A stretch of 46,237 nucleotides of DNA from Burkholderiaceae bacterium (GTDB lineage: Bacteria; Pseudomonadota; Gammaproteobacteria; Burkholderiales; Burkholderiaceae), in assembly GCA_947374315.1 (NCBI GenBank), contig CANCBK010000009.1, positions 1 to 46,237 of the forward strand. Reading direction: 5' to 3'. This document shows positions 24,136-33,766 of this stretch, piece after piece; position 1 is the first letter of the stretch, and every line of letters begins with the position of its first letter. The notes beneath the pieces are model-generated. The model was given only the letters and a program-made list of their open reading frames with translations, had not been told where the DNA came from and made no database searches. Both the position numbers and the translations under genes were made by a program.

Positions 24136-24624
24136 TTAGAGCGACAAATCTAGGCCAACAAATTTACTGTGAGCAAAGATTAGTGGCTGGCTATCGGGAC
24201 GGTGCTTCAGGTTGAGTACCTTGGCTACGATGATGTTGTGGTCGCCACCGGTATGCACTGAAATCGTTTCGCATTCAAAGTAGGCGGCGCATCCATCGAT
24301 CTGTGTAAGGCCGCTTGCCGCAATTTTGTGGGGAATGTTAACGAACTGGTTTTCTTTGATGGTAGCGAAGTGCATTGCCATTGCCTCTTGCGAGCGCTCT
24401 AGCACGTGTATCAGTTGTTTGTGACCTACTTCAACATTAGGCATCAAGCGTGAGTGTTGCTTGAGACTCCAAAGAATCAGCGGCGGCTCTAAAGAAACCG
24501 TGTTGAAGGAGCTGATCGTGATGCCATGTGCATTTTGATCCGCATCTAGGCAGGTAATGACGGTGACCCCGGTAGCGAAGGAGGAGAAACCTTTGCGAAG
24601 CTCTTGAGAGGTAAATGGGGTCAT
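24136..24624 (-). CDS. Flavin reductase (DIM6/NTAB) family protein
   Basis: A 162-residue flavin-binding split-barrel protein of the type that supplies FMNH2 or FADH2 to two-component monooxygenases. Signature: FSSFATGVTVITC (14-26), NAHGITISSFNTVSLEPPL (about 31-49) with the flavin-binding Ser/Thr residues, and the GGDHNIIVAKV strand with the family His near the C-terminus. No partner monooxygenase is adjacent, so it may serve one elsewhere or be a general flavin reductase. It is followed by GST and preceded by a lipoprotein gene 18 bp upstream. Confidence 0.88.
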   Translation of the reverse strand: MTPFTSQELRKGFSSFATGVTVITCLDADQNAHGITISSFNTVSLEPPLILWSLKQHSRLMPNVEVGHKQLIHVLERSQEAMAMHFATIKENQFVNIPHKIAASGLTQIDGCAAYFECETISVHTGGDHNIIVAKVLNLKHRPDSQPLIFAHSKFVGLDLSL

Positions 24625-24642
24625 CTAGTGCTGTTGCTGAGC

Positions 24643-24945
24643 TTACTTACTGGCTGCCGGTACTGGATCTTCAGCAGGAATAGTGGTGCCAGGGATAGGA
24701 TTCAAAATTTCATTTTCTTCTGCTTTTACGCATTTGAAACGATATTCCTTGCCAGCCTTAGATAGAAAGCTTGCGCCTTGGTAAAAATCATCTTTGCAGG
24801 TCGTATTGGCAAAATCCATCACGCTTTGTGGTGCCGCGCTAGAGGTAATCAATCGCATATTGCCCATAGACATGTTAATTTGGCTTGAAGAGCAACCAAC
24901 CAGCGCTAAGCCAGAAATCGTAGTTAATAGTAGAATTTTTTTCAT
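24643..24945 (-). CDS. Small predicted lipoprotein
   Basis: A 100-residue lipoprotein with lipobox LVGC (acylated C18) and Ser at +2, favouring the outer membrane. Two mature cysteines (TCKDDFY and FKCVK) may form a disulfide. The C-terminus is Pro/Ala-rich. The start at 24945 is chosen because GGAGG (complement of 24951-24955) stands 5 bp before it; the frame continues to 24966 but without a signal sequence reason. No known domain is recognised, though the TCxDxFYxGxSFxxKxGxEYxFKC pattern suggests a small beta domain. Confidence 0.75.
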   Translation of the reverse strand: MKKILLLTTISGLALVGCSSSQINMSMGNMRLITSSAAPQSVMDFANTTCKDDFYQGASFLSKAGKEYRFKCVKAEENEILNPIPGTTIPAEDPVPAASK

Positions 24946-25032
24946 GGAAACCTCCATAATCAGCAATGCTCGTTAGGATAAACCTATTACGCATTTGTTG
25001 TGAAGAATGCGACGTATTTAAAAGGAAGAGAC

Positions 25033-26016
25033 ATGTTTAAAGCTATTTTGGTAAATAAGGATGATCAAGGTTATCGGGCTGAGCTCTCTCAGGTTGAGGA
25101 GGCCAGCCTCCCTGAAGGTGATGTCAGAGTAAAGGTGCTCTATTCCACATTGAACTATAAGGATGGTCTGGCTATCACTGGCAAAGGCCCGGTGGTGCGT
25201 AGTTTCCCAATGGTTCCGGGAATTGATTTTGCAGGAGAGGTCTTGGAGAGCAGCAATCCAGACTTTAAAGCGGGCGACATGGTGCTTCTGAATGGCTGGG
25301 GCGTAGGCGAGGGTCATTGGGGTGGTTTGGCCCAGCAAGCGCGCGTAAAGGGTGAATGGTTGATTCCTTTGCCGAAAGGCTTTACTGCTAAGCAAGCATT
25401 GGCGATCGGTACTGCAGGTTATACGGCAATGCTATGTGTCATGGCATTGCAAAGACATGGACTAAAGCCCAGCGATGGCGAGGTCTTGGTGACTGGGGCT
25501 GCGGGTGGTGTTGGTAGCTTCGCCATTACGCTCTTAAGCAAGCTGGGCTTTACTGTTGTTGCAAGCACTGGTCGAATGGCAGAGGCTGACTACCTCAAGA
25601 AGTTAGGCGCTACCGAAGTGATTGATCGCACTGCTTTATCCGCGCCAGGAAAACCTTTGGCTAAAGAGCGCTGGGCGGCAGTAGTGGATAGTGTTGGGAG
25701 TCATACTTTGGCAAATGCCTGCGCTCAGACTAAAAGTGATGGCGCAGTCGCTGCTTGTGGCCTAGCTCAGGGAATGGATTTTCCATCGACGGTTGCGCCA
25801 TTCATTTTGCGGGGCGTCACTTTATATGGCATTAATAGCGTCACGGTACCGCGAGTAAAACGCATTGCTGCTTACGAGCAATTAAGCAAGTTAGTTGATC
25901 TCAAAATATTAGAAGAGATCTCTCACGAAATTAGCTTGGAGGATTCTTTAAAGTACGCTGCTGAACTGATGGCGGGAAATGTACGTGGCCGCTTAATTGT
26001 GGATGTGAATAAATAG
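25033..26016 (+). CDS. acuI: Acryloyl-CoA reductase / YhdH-type quinone oxidoreductase
   Basis: Zinc-independent medium-chain dehydrogenase/reductase, 327 residues from ATG 25033 (RBS AAGGAAGAGA). The family reduces acryloyl-CoA to propionyl-CoA with NADPH, detoxifying acrylate from DMSP or 3-hydroxypropionate. Features: TLNYKDGLAITGKGPVVR segment near 38-55, catalytic-domain VPGIDFAGEV, and the Rossmann loop VTGAAGGVGS near 152-161 followed by AST GR for the NADPH phosphate. Members are often labelled only as quinone oxidoreductase YhdH/YhfP. The substrate has not been shown, so the symbol is tentative. Divergent from the lipoprotein gene over 87 bp. Confidence 0.82.
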   Translation: MFKAILVNKDDQGYRAELSQVEEASLPEGDVRVKVLYSTLNYKDGLAITGKGPVVRSFPMVPGIDFAGEVLESSNPDFKAGDMVLLNGWGVGEGHWGGLAQQARVKGEWLIPLPKGFTAKQALAIGTAGYTAMLCVMALQRHGLKPSDGEVLVTGAAGGVGSFAITLLSKLGFTVVASTGRMAEADYLKKLGATEVIDRTALSAPGKPLAKERWAAVVDSVGSHTLANACAQTKSDGAVAACGLAQGMDFPSTVAPFILRGVTLYGINSVTVPRVKRIAAYEQLSKLVDLKILEEISHEISLEDSLKYAAELMAGNVRGRLIVDVNK

Positions 26017-26031
26017 GGGGCTGAAAAATCA

Positions 26032-26208
26032 TTACTGCGCTGTTTGAGGTTTGCGCGTCTCCAGTTGCCCTAAGACCTCAAGCTTCTCAGAATTAGAAAG
26101 TTCAGACCAGTCGGCAATCTCAATCAGCGTGCGATAGCAGCCAAGACAAAAGCCATTCTCTGGGTTGATGTCGCACCAATTGATGCAGGGTGATGGAACT
26201 GTAGTCAA
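26032..26208 (-). CDS. DUF1289 family small Cys protein
   Basis: Small protein with the DUF1289 pattern SPCINWCDINPENGFCLGCYRT, i.e. CxxxC followed by CxxC, likely a zinc- or iron-binding knuckle, then EIADWSELSNSEK. Function unknown. Start choice is uncertain: TTG at 26208 (58 residues, AGG just upstream) begins a few residues before the conserved motif; a longer frame starts at TTG 26241 and would overlap the divergent MBL gene by 11 bp with an unconserved hydrophobic N-terminus. It sits between the convergent acuI-like gene and the divergent MBL-fold gene. Confidence 0.75.
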   Translation of the reverse strand: MTTVPSPCINWCDINPENGFCLGCYRTLIEIADWSELSNSEKLEVLGQLETRKPQTAQ

Positions 26209-26230
26209 AGCAAACCTAGAATAGAAATAG

Positions 26231-27316
26231 ATGAATACCAAAAACCAATCCAGCGATCTTAGTTCTATTTATTATCCCTTAGCTGATACTTTGCCGGAAG
26301 TGGGTAGTTCGATGGAGCTTGCGCCTGGTGTGCGTTGGTTGCGCATGCGACTTCCTTTTGCTTTGGACCACATTAACTTATGGCTCTTGCGTGATGAGTT
26401 TGATGGGGTTCAGGGCTGGACGGTCGTTGATTGCGGCATTGCCAATGATGAAACGAAAGCAGCGTGGGAAGAGATTTTTGCCACACAGCTGCAGGGCTTG
26501 CCGGTGCTGAGGGTGCTCGTTACTCATATGCATCCAGACCACATAGGCCTTGCCCAATGGCTCTGTGAGAGGTGGAATGTGCCCTTGTGGATTTCCATGA
26601 CAGATTATTTAACGGCGCAATGGCTGAGTCACAAAGAGGGTGGCGCAGCGATTGGTGCGCGTGCTGGTAGTGGCGGTTCCGCTGATCACTTTCAGAAGCA
26701 TGGTTTAAGTACGCCAGAGGATTTGGAAAAGATTCGCGCGCGCTCGAACTACTACAGCAATATGGTCCCTGGTGTGCCGCGCCAATATCGTCGCATCATC
26801 GATGGTGAAATGATTTTGATTGGAGGTCATGAGTGGCAAGTCATCATGGGCTTCGGTCATGCGCCTGAACATGCTTCACTATATTGCCATGATCTTGGCG
26901 TATTAATTTCTGGGGATATGTTGTTGCCTCGCATCTCCACTAATGTCAGCGTCTATGACGCAGATCCCGATGCCGATCCTTTGGGTCTTTATCTTAGCTC
27001 TTTAGATCGATATCTACCTTTGCCAGATAGCACTTTAGTATTGCCATCGCACGGCAAACCATTTACTGGGATGAAGCTGCGCATTGATCAATTGAAAGCC
27101 CACCATGATGAGCGCTTAGCTGAGACGTTAGCAGCCTGTAAAAAACCGGCTACTGCTCGTGAGATAGTGCCGGTTTTATTTAAGCGTGAATTAGATATTC
27201 ACCAAATGACATTCGCCATGGGCGAGGCTATTGCGCATCTGAATTACCTACTTCGTCGAGGTAAGTTGAGTCGCCAGCTTTGCGACGACGGGGTTTTGCG
27301 GTTTTGCGTGGCTTAG
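26231..27316 (+). CDS. MBL-fold metallo-hydrolase with C-terminal winged helix
   Basis: A 361-residue metallo-beta-lactamase-fold hydrolase. The dinuclear metal site motif HMHPDH is at residues 99-104, with further His ligands in GFGHAPEH and the SGDML Asp, and PSHGKPF near 277. Residues from about 290 form the winged-helix tail common to LACTB2-like members. Substrate unknown; the family includes glyoxalase II-like thioesterases, lactonases and nucleases. Its last 89 bp overlap the 3' end of the convergent PhaM gene. Confidence 0.87.
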   Translation: MNTKNQSSDLSSIYYPLADTLPEVGSSMELAPGVRWLRMRLPFALDHINLWLLRDEFDGVQGWTVVDCGIANDETKAAWEEIFATQLQGLPVLRVLVTHMHPDHIGLAQWLCERWNVPLWISMTDYLTAQWLSHKEGGAAIGARAGSGGSADHFQKHGLSTPEDLEKIRARSNYYSNMVPGVPRQYRRIIDGEMILIGGHEWQVIMGFGHAPEHASLYCHDLGVLISGDMLLPRISTNVSVYDADPDADPLGLYLSSLDRYLPLPDSTLVLPSHGKPFTGMKLRIDQLKAHHDERLAETLAACKKPATAREIVPVLFKRELDIHQMTFAMGEAIAHLNYLLRRGKLSRQLCDDGVLRFCVA

Positions 27317-27677
27317 ATGCTTTTGTGCCAGCGCTTTCGGTCGACCCTCCAGTAGCTGCAGCTGCAGTTGCTGAAACGGCATCACCAAAGGATTTCAGCG
27401 CCATCATCGTGGCATGCTGCACTTCTAGTCCCTGAATAGTGGACTTCAAGATATTGAGGTTGAGGTTAAGCCAGTTTTCAACGCTTTTGAGGTCTTTGAT
27501 GCGTTTTTCTAGCTCATCGGTATCTAGCCCTGGAAATGCCGATGCAAATCCGCCGCCAGCCTTAGAAGCATCTGCAGTGAAGGGAAATTGACCTGGCATC
27601 TGTCCAGCAGCGCCTTGACCCCACATGGTTTTCATCATTTCAAGGCTTTGATTGAATTCTGGGATGGTTCCAAACAT
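27228..27677 (-). CDS. phaM: PhaM-family polyhydroxyalkanoate granule protein
   Basis: A 149-residue protein of the PhaM type: N-terminal MFGTIPEFNQSLEMMKTMWG, the central DELEKRIKDLKSVENWLNLN / LKSTIQGLEVQHATM helices (phasin_3-like) and a Lys/Arg/Ala-rich tail (KASKPRKTAKPRRRKA). In Cupriavidus necator PhaM activates PHB synthase PhaC1 and tethers granules to DNA through such a basic tail. RBS AGGAG precedes the ATG. No other PHA genes are in the window. Its final 30 codons lie antisense to the MBL gene; the last 14 residues after the basic run look like read-through into that gene. Confidence 0.85.
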   Translation of the reverse strand: MFGTIPEFNQSLEMMKTMWGQGAAGQMPGQFPFTADASKAGGGFASAFPGLDTDELEKRIKDLKSVENWLNLNLNILKSTIQGLEVQHATMMALKSFGDAVSATAAAATGGSTESAGTKASKPRKTAKPRRRKAGDSTYLDEVGNSDAQ

Positions 27678-27753
27678 AGGGGGCTCCTGGTGAGATAAAA
27701 GTAGCTTATTACCAATACAATAAGAGATTCTAGAGATTAATCCCGGTTAAGCA

Positions 27754-28818
27754 ATGCAATCTAATGGTTTATCCCAGCCTTACACCCGCGGTCAGGCACT
27801 TCCCGAGCTACTAAAGCAGCGCATTCTGATTTTGGATGGCGCCATGGGGACCATGATTCAGCAATACAAGCTCAATGAGGCGGATTACCGTGGCTTGCCC
27901 ACTAACACCCGTTTTGCCGATCATCCGGGAGATATCAAGGGCAATAACGAATTATTGGTGTTAACACAGCCCCAAATCATTAGCAAAATTCATGAGCAGT
28001 ATCTTGAAGCGGGCGCGGACATTATTGAGACCAATACTTTTGGCGCGACCTCAGTAGCGCAAGAAGATTACAAAATGGCTGGCTTAGCGCATGAGATGAA
28101 TGTCGTCTCTGCTCAATTGGCTCGTGCCGCTTGTCAAAAATACAGTACACCCGATAAGCCTCGTTTTGCTGCGGGCGCGATTGGACCCACTCCAAAGACA
28201 GCTAGCATTTCTCCAGATGTCAATGATCCGGGTGCACGTAATGTGACCTTCGATGCATTGCGGGCCTCTTATCGCGAACAGATTGAAGGTCTTTTTGCTG
28301 GTGGCGTTGACTTGTTTTTAGTGGAAACGATTTTCGACACACTGAATGCTAAAGCCGCACTGTTTGCATTGGATGAATTCTTTGAGGAGACTGGTGAGCG
28401 CCTGCCGGTGATGATTTCAGGAACGGTAACAGACGCTTCTGGTCGAATTTTATCTGGCCAAACAGTCGAAGCATTTTGGAATAGCTTGCGTCATATCAAA
28501 CCTCTCAGCTTTGGACTTAACTGCGCTTTAGGTGCGGCGCTCATGCGTCCTTATATTGCTGAGCTTGCCCGTATTTGTGATGCGGCAGTGTCTTGCTATC
28601 CCAATGCCGGCCTACCCAATCCGATGAGTGATACTGGATTTGATGAGACTCCAGATATTACTTCCAGCTTGGTGGATGGTTTTGCAAAAGATGGTTTAGT
28701 GAATCTCGTTGGTGGTTGCTGTGGAACCACGCCAGAGCATATTCGTGCGATTGCTAATGCGGTTGCAAAGCGCAAGCCACGGGCCTTCTATCGCGAGAGT
28801 ACAGAGGTATCAGCGTGA
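27754..28818 (+). CDS. metH: Methionine synthase, homocysteine-binding part (split MetH)
   Basis: First half of cobalamin-dependent methionine synthase: only the homocysteine S-methyltransferase (barrel) domain, 354 residues. Starts with [14 protein letters not shown]; zinc ligands are C257 (NCALG) and the C322-C323 pair ([11 protein letters not shown]), matching C247/C310/C311 of E. coli MetH. It stops where the E. coli protein has the linker to the folate domain. The following gene supplies the folate, B12 and reactivation domains and overlaps by GTGA, so the two chains are made together and must associate for activity. The 76-bp leader shows no B12, SAM or SAH riboswitch that I can recognise. 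Confidence 0.92.
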   Translation: MQSNGLSQPYTRGQALPELLKQRILILDGAMGTMIQQYKLNEADYRGLPTNTRFADHPGDIKGNNELLVLTQPQIISKIHEQYLEAGADIIETNTFGATSVAQEDYKMAGLAHEMNVVSAQLARAACQKYSTPDKPRFAAGAIGPTPKTASISPDVNDPGARNVTFDALRASYREQIEGLFAGGVDLFLVETIFDTLNAKAALFALDEFFEETGERLPVMISGTVTDASGRILSGQTVEAFWNSLRHIKPLSFGLNCALGAALMRPYIAELARICDAAVSCYPNAGLPNPMSDTGFDETPDITSSLVDGFAKDGLVNLVGGCCGTTPEHIRAIANAVAKRKPRAFYRESTEVSA

Positions 28819-31580
28819 GCGCTAAAGAAAATAAGCCAGTAAATAAATCGGCTATGCCGGCGATGAAGCTCTCCGGCTTGGAGCCATTCAATGTGACGGC
28901 TGATGTTGGTTTCGTCAACATTGGTGAGCGTACCAATGTGACGGGTTCCAAAGCATTTGCTCGCATGATCCTTAATAATCAGTTTGATGAAGCGCTGGTA
29001 GTGGCGAGACAGCAAGTCGAGAACGGTGCCCAAGTTATTGATATCAATATGGATGAGGCCATGTTGGATTCAGAGGCGGCGATGGTGCGCTTCTTGAATC
29101 TGATTGCTTCTGAGCCAGATATCGCACGCGTGCCAATCATGGTGGATTCCTCCAAATGGAGTGTGATCGAGGCCGGCCTCAAATGCATTCAGGGCAAACC
29201 AATTGTCAACTCAATTTCCCTGAAAGAGGGTGAAGAGCCTTTCAGGAAGCAAGCGCGTTTGATCCGTCGTTACGGCGCCGCTTCTGTGGTGATGGCATTT
29301 GATGAAGCGGGGCAAGCGGATACATTCAAACGGAAAACTGAAATTTGCCAGCGTTGTTATGAGATTCTGGTGAATGAAATTGGCTTTCCAGCAGAAGATA
29401 TTATTTTTGATCCTAATATCTTTGCGATTGCGACTGGTATTGAAGAGCATGACAACTATGCGGTTGATTTCATTAATGCCACTCGCTGGATTAAAGAAAA
29501 TCTACCTGGCGCTAAAGTCAGTGGCGGTGTATCCAATGTGAGCTTCTCCTTCCGCGGCAACGATCGCGTGCGTGAGGCTATTCACACGGTGTTCTTGTAT
29601 CACGCAGTTCAGGCTGGCATGGATATGGGCATTGTCAATGCGGGCCAATTGGGCGTCTATGCAGACTTGGATCCCGAGTTGCGAGAGCGTGTTGAAGATG
29701 TAGTGCTCAACCGTTTTAAAGAAAAAGAAGGTAAGACTCCAACTGAGCGTTTGCTCGATATTGCCGAGGAATTCAAAGGCGGTGGCGCAAAGCAGGTTGA
29801 GAACTTGGTATGGCGCGAAACACCAGTGCGCGAGCGTTTAACGCATGCATTAGTACACGGCATCACTACATTTATTGAGGCGGACACTGAAGAGTTGCGT
29901 GCGCAAATTATGGGCGATGGCGGTAGGCCAATTGAAGTGATTGAAGGCCCTCTGATGGATGGCATGAACGTTGTCGGCGATTTGTTTGGTGCTGGCAAGA
30001 TGTTCTTGCCTCAAGTCGTCAAGAGTGCTCGAGTAATGAAGCAAGCCGTTGCGATTTTGATTCCCTATATCGAGGAAGAAAAGCGTTTGCATATTGCTGC
30101 GGGTGGCGAAGCTAAAGCCAAAGGCAAGATTGTGATGGCCACGGTGAAGGGTGATGTACACGATATCGGTAAGAATATTGTGACCGTTGTCTTGCAGTGT
30201 AATAACTTTGAAGTGGCCAATATGGGTGTGATGGTTCCTTGTGCGGAAATTCTCAAGCGAGCCAAAGAAGAAAAAGCAGACATCGTTGGCCTCTCGGGTT
30301 TGATTACACCTTCACTCGAAGAAATGACCTATGTCGCGCAAGAAATGCAGCGTGATGATTATTTCCGTGAGCGTCAAATTCCATTAATGATTGGCGGCGC
30401 CACGACTTCACGCGTTCATACGGCAGTCAAGATTGCTCCACATTACGATGGCCCAGTAGTTTATGTACCCGATGCTTCTCGTTCTGTGTCGGTGGCATCG
30501 AGTTTGCTATCGGATGAAAGTGCCAAGAAATTTATTCAAGACTTACGCGATGACTATGTTCGCATTCGTGAACAGCATGCCAATAAAAAAGCAGCTCCAA
30601 CGATCTCTCTTGAAGCTGCGCGCAAGAATCGTGAGTTAATAGATTGGGCCACTTATGTGCCAGAGAAGCCTAAATTTATTGGCCGTCGTATTTTTAAGAA
30701 TTTCGCTTTAGCTGACATTGCTAAGTATATTGACTGGACACCATTTTTCCAGACTTGGGATCTAGCTGGGAAATTTCCGGCAATTCTTGATGATGAAGTC
30801 GTCGGTGTAGAGGCTCGTAAAGTATTCGAGGATGCCAAGGCATTACTCGAGAAGTTAATTCAAGGTCAGTGGTTGCAGGCGGATGCTGTTGTCGCTTTCT
30901 ATCCGGCCAACACCATCGGTGATGACATCGTTTTATATAGCGATGAGGCGCGCGAGCACCCACTATTTGTTTGGCACAACTTACGTCAGCAGGCGGAGCG
31001 TCCAGTGGTTGATGGAGTGCGTCGCCCTAATCGGTGCCTAGCGGATTATGTTGCCCCGAAAGATTTAGGTATTGCGGATTACCTCGGCTGTTTTGCTGTG
31101 ACGACTGGCCATGGTGTCGAGAAAAAGGTTGCCGAGTTTCAGGCGAAGCATGATGACTACAGCGCCATTATGTTGCAATCATTGGCGGATCGATTGGCTG
31201 AAGCTTTTGCAGAACTGATGCACCATCGGGTGCGCACTGATCTTTGGGGTTATGCAACGGATGAGATTCTGACAAATGATCAGATGATTAACGAGGAGTA
31301 TCGTGGCATACGTCCAGCACCTGGATATCCGGCCTGTCCTGCACATGAAGTCAAAAAAGACTTATTGCGTGTGATTGGCTCAGAAGATATTGGTATGACC
31401 TTAACTGAATCCATGGCTATGAACCCCGCATCCAGTGTCAGCGGCTTCTATTTGGCCCATCCAGATGCCCGTTATTTCAACGTTGGTAAAGTTTCCGCTG
31501 ATCAGATTGAAGATCTCGCCAAGCGTCGTGATGAATCTATTGAGGATGTCCGTCGCCAGTTGGCGAGCTCCATCGATTAA
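28815..31580 (+). CDS. metH: Methionine synthase, folate/cobalamin/activation part (split MetH)
   Basis: Second half of MetH, 921 residues, GTG start with GAGG (28804-28807) at 7 bp. Domains: methyltetrahydrofolate-binding barrel (from about 15; [12 protein letters not shown], then [10 protein letters not shown]), cobalamin cap and Rossmann domain with the B12 lower-ligand motif DVHDIGKN (H449 corresponds to E. coli H759), and the C-terminal AdoMet reactivation domain containing [13 protein letters not shown]. The two proteins sum to 1275 residues against 1227 for the single E. coli chain. The first 20 residues ([12 protein letters not shown]) are linker-like, so the break falls in an interdomain linker and does not look like a frameshift within a domain. 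Confidence 0.93.
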   Translation: MSAKENKPVNKSAMPAMKLSGLEPFNVTADVGFVNIGERTNVTGSKAFARMILNNQFDEALVVARQQVENGAQVIDINMDEAMLDSEAAMVRFLNLIASEPDIARVPIMVDSSKWSVIEAGLKCIQGKPIVNSISLKEGEEPFRKQARLIRRYGAASVVMAFDEAGQADTFKRKTEICQRCYEILVNEIGFPAEDIIFDPNIFAIATGIEEHDNYAVDFINATRWIKENLPGAKVSGGVSNVSFSFRGNDRVREAIHTVFLYHAVQAGMDMGIVNAGQLGVYADLDPELRERVEDVVLNRFKEKEGKTPTERLLDIAEEFKGGGAKQVENLVWRETPVRERLTHALVHGITTFIEADTEELRAQIMGDGGRPIEVIEGPLMDGMNVVGDLFGAGKMFLPQVVKSARVMKQAVAILIPYIEEEKRLHIAAGGEAKAKGKIVMATVKGDVHDIGKNIVTVVLQCNNFEVANMGVMVPCAEILKRAKEEKADIVGLSGLITPSLEEMTYVAQEMQRDDYFRERQIPLMIGGATTSRVHTAVKIAPHYDGPVVYVPDASRSVSVASSLLSDESAKKFIQDLRDDYVRIREQHANKKAAPTISLEAARKNRELIDWATYVPEKPKFIGRRIFKNFALADIAKYIDWTPFFQTWDLAGKFPAILDDEVVGVEARKVFEDAKALLEKLIQGQWLQADAVVAFYPANTIGDDIVLYSDEAREHPLFVWHNLRQQAERPVVDGVRRPNRCLADYVAPKDLGIADYLGCFAVTTGHGVEKKVAEFQAKHDDYSAIMLQSLADRLAEAFAELMHHRVRTDLWGYATDEILTNDQMINEEYRGIRPAPGYPACPAHEVKKDLLRVIGSEDIGMTLTESMAMNPASSVSGFYLAHPDARYFNVGKVSADQIEDLAKRRDESIEDVRRQLASSID

Positions 31581-31605
31581 GGTTAATACGTTTTAGTTGG
31601 GGGTG

Positions 31606-31628
31606 GTGGGGCGGATTAAACGCCCCAC
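31606..31628. other. GC-rich hairpin at convergent metH / DUF1840 ends
   Basis: Perfect 8-bp stem GTGGGGCG (31606-31613) and CGCCCCAC (31621-31628) with a 7-base loop that contains the DUF1840 stop codon. It lies between the convergent ends of metH and DUF1840. No T-run follows on either strand, so intrinsic termination is uncertain. Confidence 0.4.
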
Positions 31629-31933
31629 ATTACTGGCTCTTCTTTGGCTTTAGCCTGCTTCATGAGCTCTAAGAATGGGTACGCACGCTGCCCCAGTCTG
31701 TCTGCCAGCTTTGGCTTATCCGCGTTTTCTTGCCCGGCTGCAGTACTTTTCGCCCGATCTTCCAAGTCTCTCAGAATGGCAGTTTCTAGTGCGGTGATCA
31801 GGGGTGGTAATTGCTCAACCGTCAAAATCCCTCTAGGATCTAATGGGCGACCCAAAATATCAAAGATCCGCTGGCTAAGATCAGCCAGCATGATTACATC
31901 TGGACCCGCCTTGGAGCGAAATTGATAGATCAT
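31616..31933 (-). CDS. DUF1840 domain protein
   Basis: A 105-residue cytoplasmic protein matching the DUF1840 pattern: MIYQFRSKAGPDVIMLADLSQRIFDILG at the start, then RGILTVEQLPPLITALETAI, and the C-terminal QRAYPFLELMKQAKAKEEPVMWGV. The function of the family, found mainly in Beta- and Gammaproteobacteria, is unknown. It is convergent with metH and divergent from argS, whose start is 35 bp away. Confidence 0.88.
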   Translation of the reverse strand: MIYQFRSKAGPDVIMLADLSQRIFDILGRPLDPRGILTVEQLPPLITALETAILRDLEDRAKSTAAGQENADKPKLADRLGQRAYPFLELMKQAKAKEEPVMWGV

Positions 31934-31968
31934 TTCAATAGCTTACCACCTGATAAACTCACTTATCT

Positions 31969-33714
31969 ATGTTGTTAACTAATAAAAATCGTTTAATTGA
32001 GATGCTGAGTGCTGCCCTGAAGGGTTTGGCTCAGGATCGTGGTTTGGGTGAGGCGCCACAGCCCCGCTTAGAGCGCCCTAAGGCCGTGGATCATGGAGAC
32101 GTTGCCTGCAATATTGCCCTCCAGCTATCCAAGGCTTGGAAGCTCAATCCTCGTGAGTTGGCTCAGGCTCTAGTCGAGCGCTTAGAGCGGCAGCCTGGTT
32201 ATGGCGATCTGATCGCCGCTTGCGAAATCGCCGGCCCAGGATTTATCAATTTCCGACTGAGTAACGCCGCTAAAACTACCGTGGTTCAAGAGGTGCTTAC
32301 AGCGGGATCTCGGTTTGGCCAATTCACTCCAGATGCTGCTCCCGTAGCAAATGCCATGATTGAGTTTGTCTCCGCCAATCCCACTGGTCCCTTGCATGTG
32401 GGTCATGGTCGCCAAGCAGCCTTAGGGGATGCACTCGCTAATTTGTTGGCAACCCAAGGCATCAAAGTCCATCGTGAGTTTTATTACAACGATGCTGGTG
32501 TGCAGATTGCCAATTTAGCGACCTCTGTTCAGGCACGCTTAAATGGTTTGAAGCCAGGCGATGCCGCATGGCCAGAACAGGCTTATAACGGTGAATATAT
32601 TGCAGATATTGCAACTGCTTATAAAGCAGCTCCCGACTATCGTGAAGACTTGTCTGATGAAGAAAAGATCGAGGCCATTCGTCAATTTGCGGTGGCCTAT
32701 TTACGTAACGAGCAAGATATTGATTTAAAAACATTTGGCGTGAAGTTTGATTGCTACTACTTAGAATCTTCTTTGTATACCGATGGTGGTGTCGCGCAAA
32801 TTGTTGAAGACCTGCAAAGCATTGGTAAGACTTATGAGGCTGAAGGTGCGCTCTGGCTCAAGACCACAGATGATGGCGACGATAAAGATCGTGTCATGCG
32901 TAAGTCTGATGGCAGCTTTACCTACTTTGTTCCGGATGTGGCATATCACACCAGCAAGTGGAAGCGTGGCTTTGAAAAAGTAATTAACGTTCAAGGTAGC
33001 GATCATCATGGCACGATTGCCCGTGTGCGCTCTGGCTTGCAGGGCGTTGCGCAGAAGCGCGGCTGGGATATTCCCAAGACGTATCCAGACTATATCTTGC
33101 ATAAGATGGTGACAGTAATGCGCAATGGCGAGGAAGTGAAAATTTCCAAGCGCGCTGGATCCTATGTGACTGTACGCGACCTAGTTGAGTGGTCCGGAGG
33201 CTTTACTCCAGAAATGACTCCCGAAGAGCGTGAGTTGGCATTGCAACGTGGCCGAGATGCTGTGCGCTTCTTCCTGATCTCTCGCAAAGCTGATACTGAA
33301 TTTGTATTTGATATTGATTTAGCATTACAGCAAAACGATGAGAACCCCGTGTTCTATGTGCAATATGCGCATGCTCGTATTTGCTCTATCTTGAGTCAAT
33401 GGGGTGGTCAAGCCGCAGACCTTAAGGCAGCAGACCTTTCTTTGTTGCAAAGCAAGGCTTCTGATCATTTATTACGCCGCTTAGCGGAGTATCCAGAAGT
33501 CTTGACGGATGCCGCAACAGATTTGGCGCCGCATGCTTTAGCATTTTACTTGCGTGACTTAGCGGGCGATTTCCATACGTTTTATAACGCGGATCGTGTT
33601 TTAGTAGATGATCCTGCATTGAAATTGGCGCGCCTAGCATTGCTCTCAGCGACTCGCCAAGTGCTTGAAAATGGATTAAAAATATTAGGCGTTTCAGCAC
33701 CCGCTAAGATGTAA
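31969..33714 (+). CDS. argS: Arginyl-tRNA synthetase
   Basis: Class I aminoacyl-tRNA synthetase charging tRNA-Arg, 581 residues. The HIGH-type motif is HVGH (143-146) within [13 protein letters not shown]; a KMSKS-like KISKR lies at 391-395, more intact than in E. coli ArgS, which lacks a canonical KMSKS. The N-terminal Add-1 tRNA-binding domain (1-110) and the C-terminal anticodon-binding domain, ending with the family's helical DALR segment ([25 protein letters not shown]), are present. Followed 52 bp later by the SPOR-domain gene. Confidence 0.96.
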   Translation: MLLTNKNRLIEMLSAALKGLAQDRGLGEAPQPRLERPKAVDHGDVACNIALQLSKAWKLNPRELAQALVERLERQPGYGDLIAACEIAGPGFINFRLSNAAKTTVVQEVLTAGSRFGQFTPDAAPVANAMIEFVSANPTGPLHVGHGRQAALGDALANLLATQGIKVHREFYYNDAGVQIANLATSVQARLNGLKPGDAAWPEQAYNGEYIADIATAYKAAPDYREDLSDEEKIEAIRQFAVAYLRNEQDIDLKTFGVKFDCYYLESSLYTDGGVAQIVEDLQSIGKTYEAEGALWLKTTDDGDDKDRVMRKSDGSFTYFVPDVAYHTSKWKRGFEKVINVQGSDHHGTIARVRSGLQGVAQKRGWDIPKTYPDYILHKMVTVMRNGEEVKISKRAGSYVTVRDLVEWSGGFTPEMTPEERELALQRGRDAVRFFLISRKADTEFVFDIDLALQQNDENPVFYVQYAHARICSILSQWGGQAADLKAADLSLLQSKASDHLLRRLAEYPEVLTDAATDLAPHALAFYLRDLAGDFHTFYNADRVLVDDPALKLARLALLSATRQVLENGLKILGVSAPAKM

Positions 33715-33766
33715 GCTATCAGCGTTAAGTAGCACTGAAGAAGTAAAAGAGAAGGATGGGGACACG

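Noticed and set aside
27678..27753. Possible riboswitch (cobalamin, SAM or SAH) upstream of metH
   Set aside because: The gap is only 76 bp, also holds the phaM start signals, and shows none of the conserved cores I know for these classes.
28800..28860. Frameshift explanation for the two metH frames
   Set aside because: The junction is in an interdomain linker, with GTGA overlap and its own SD for the second frame; both proteins have complete domains.
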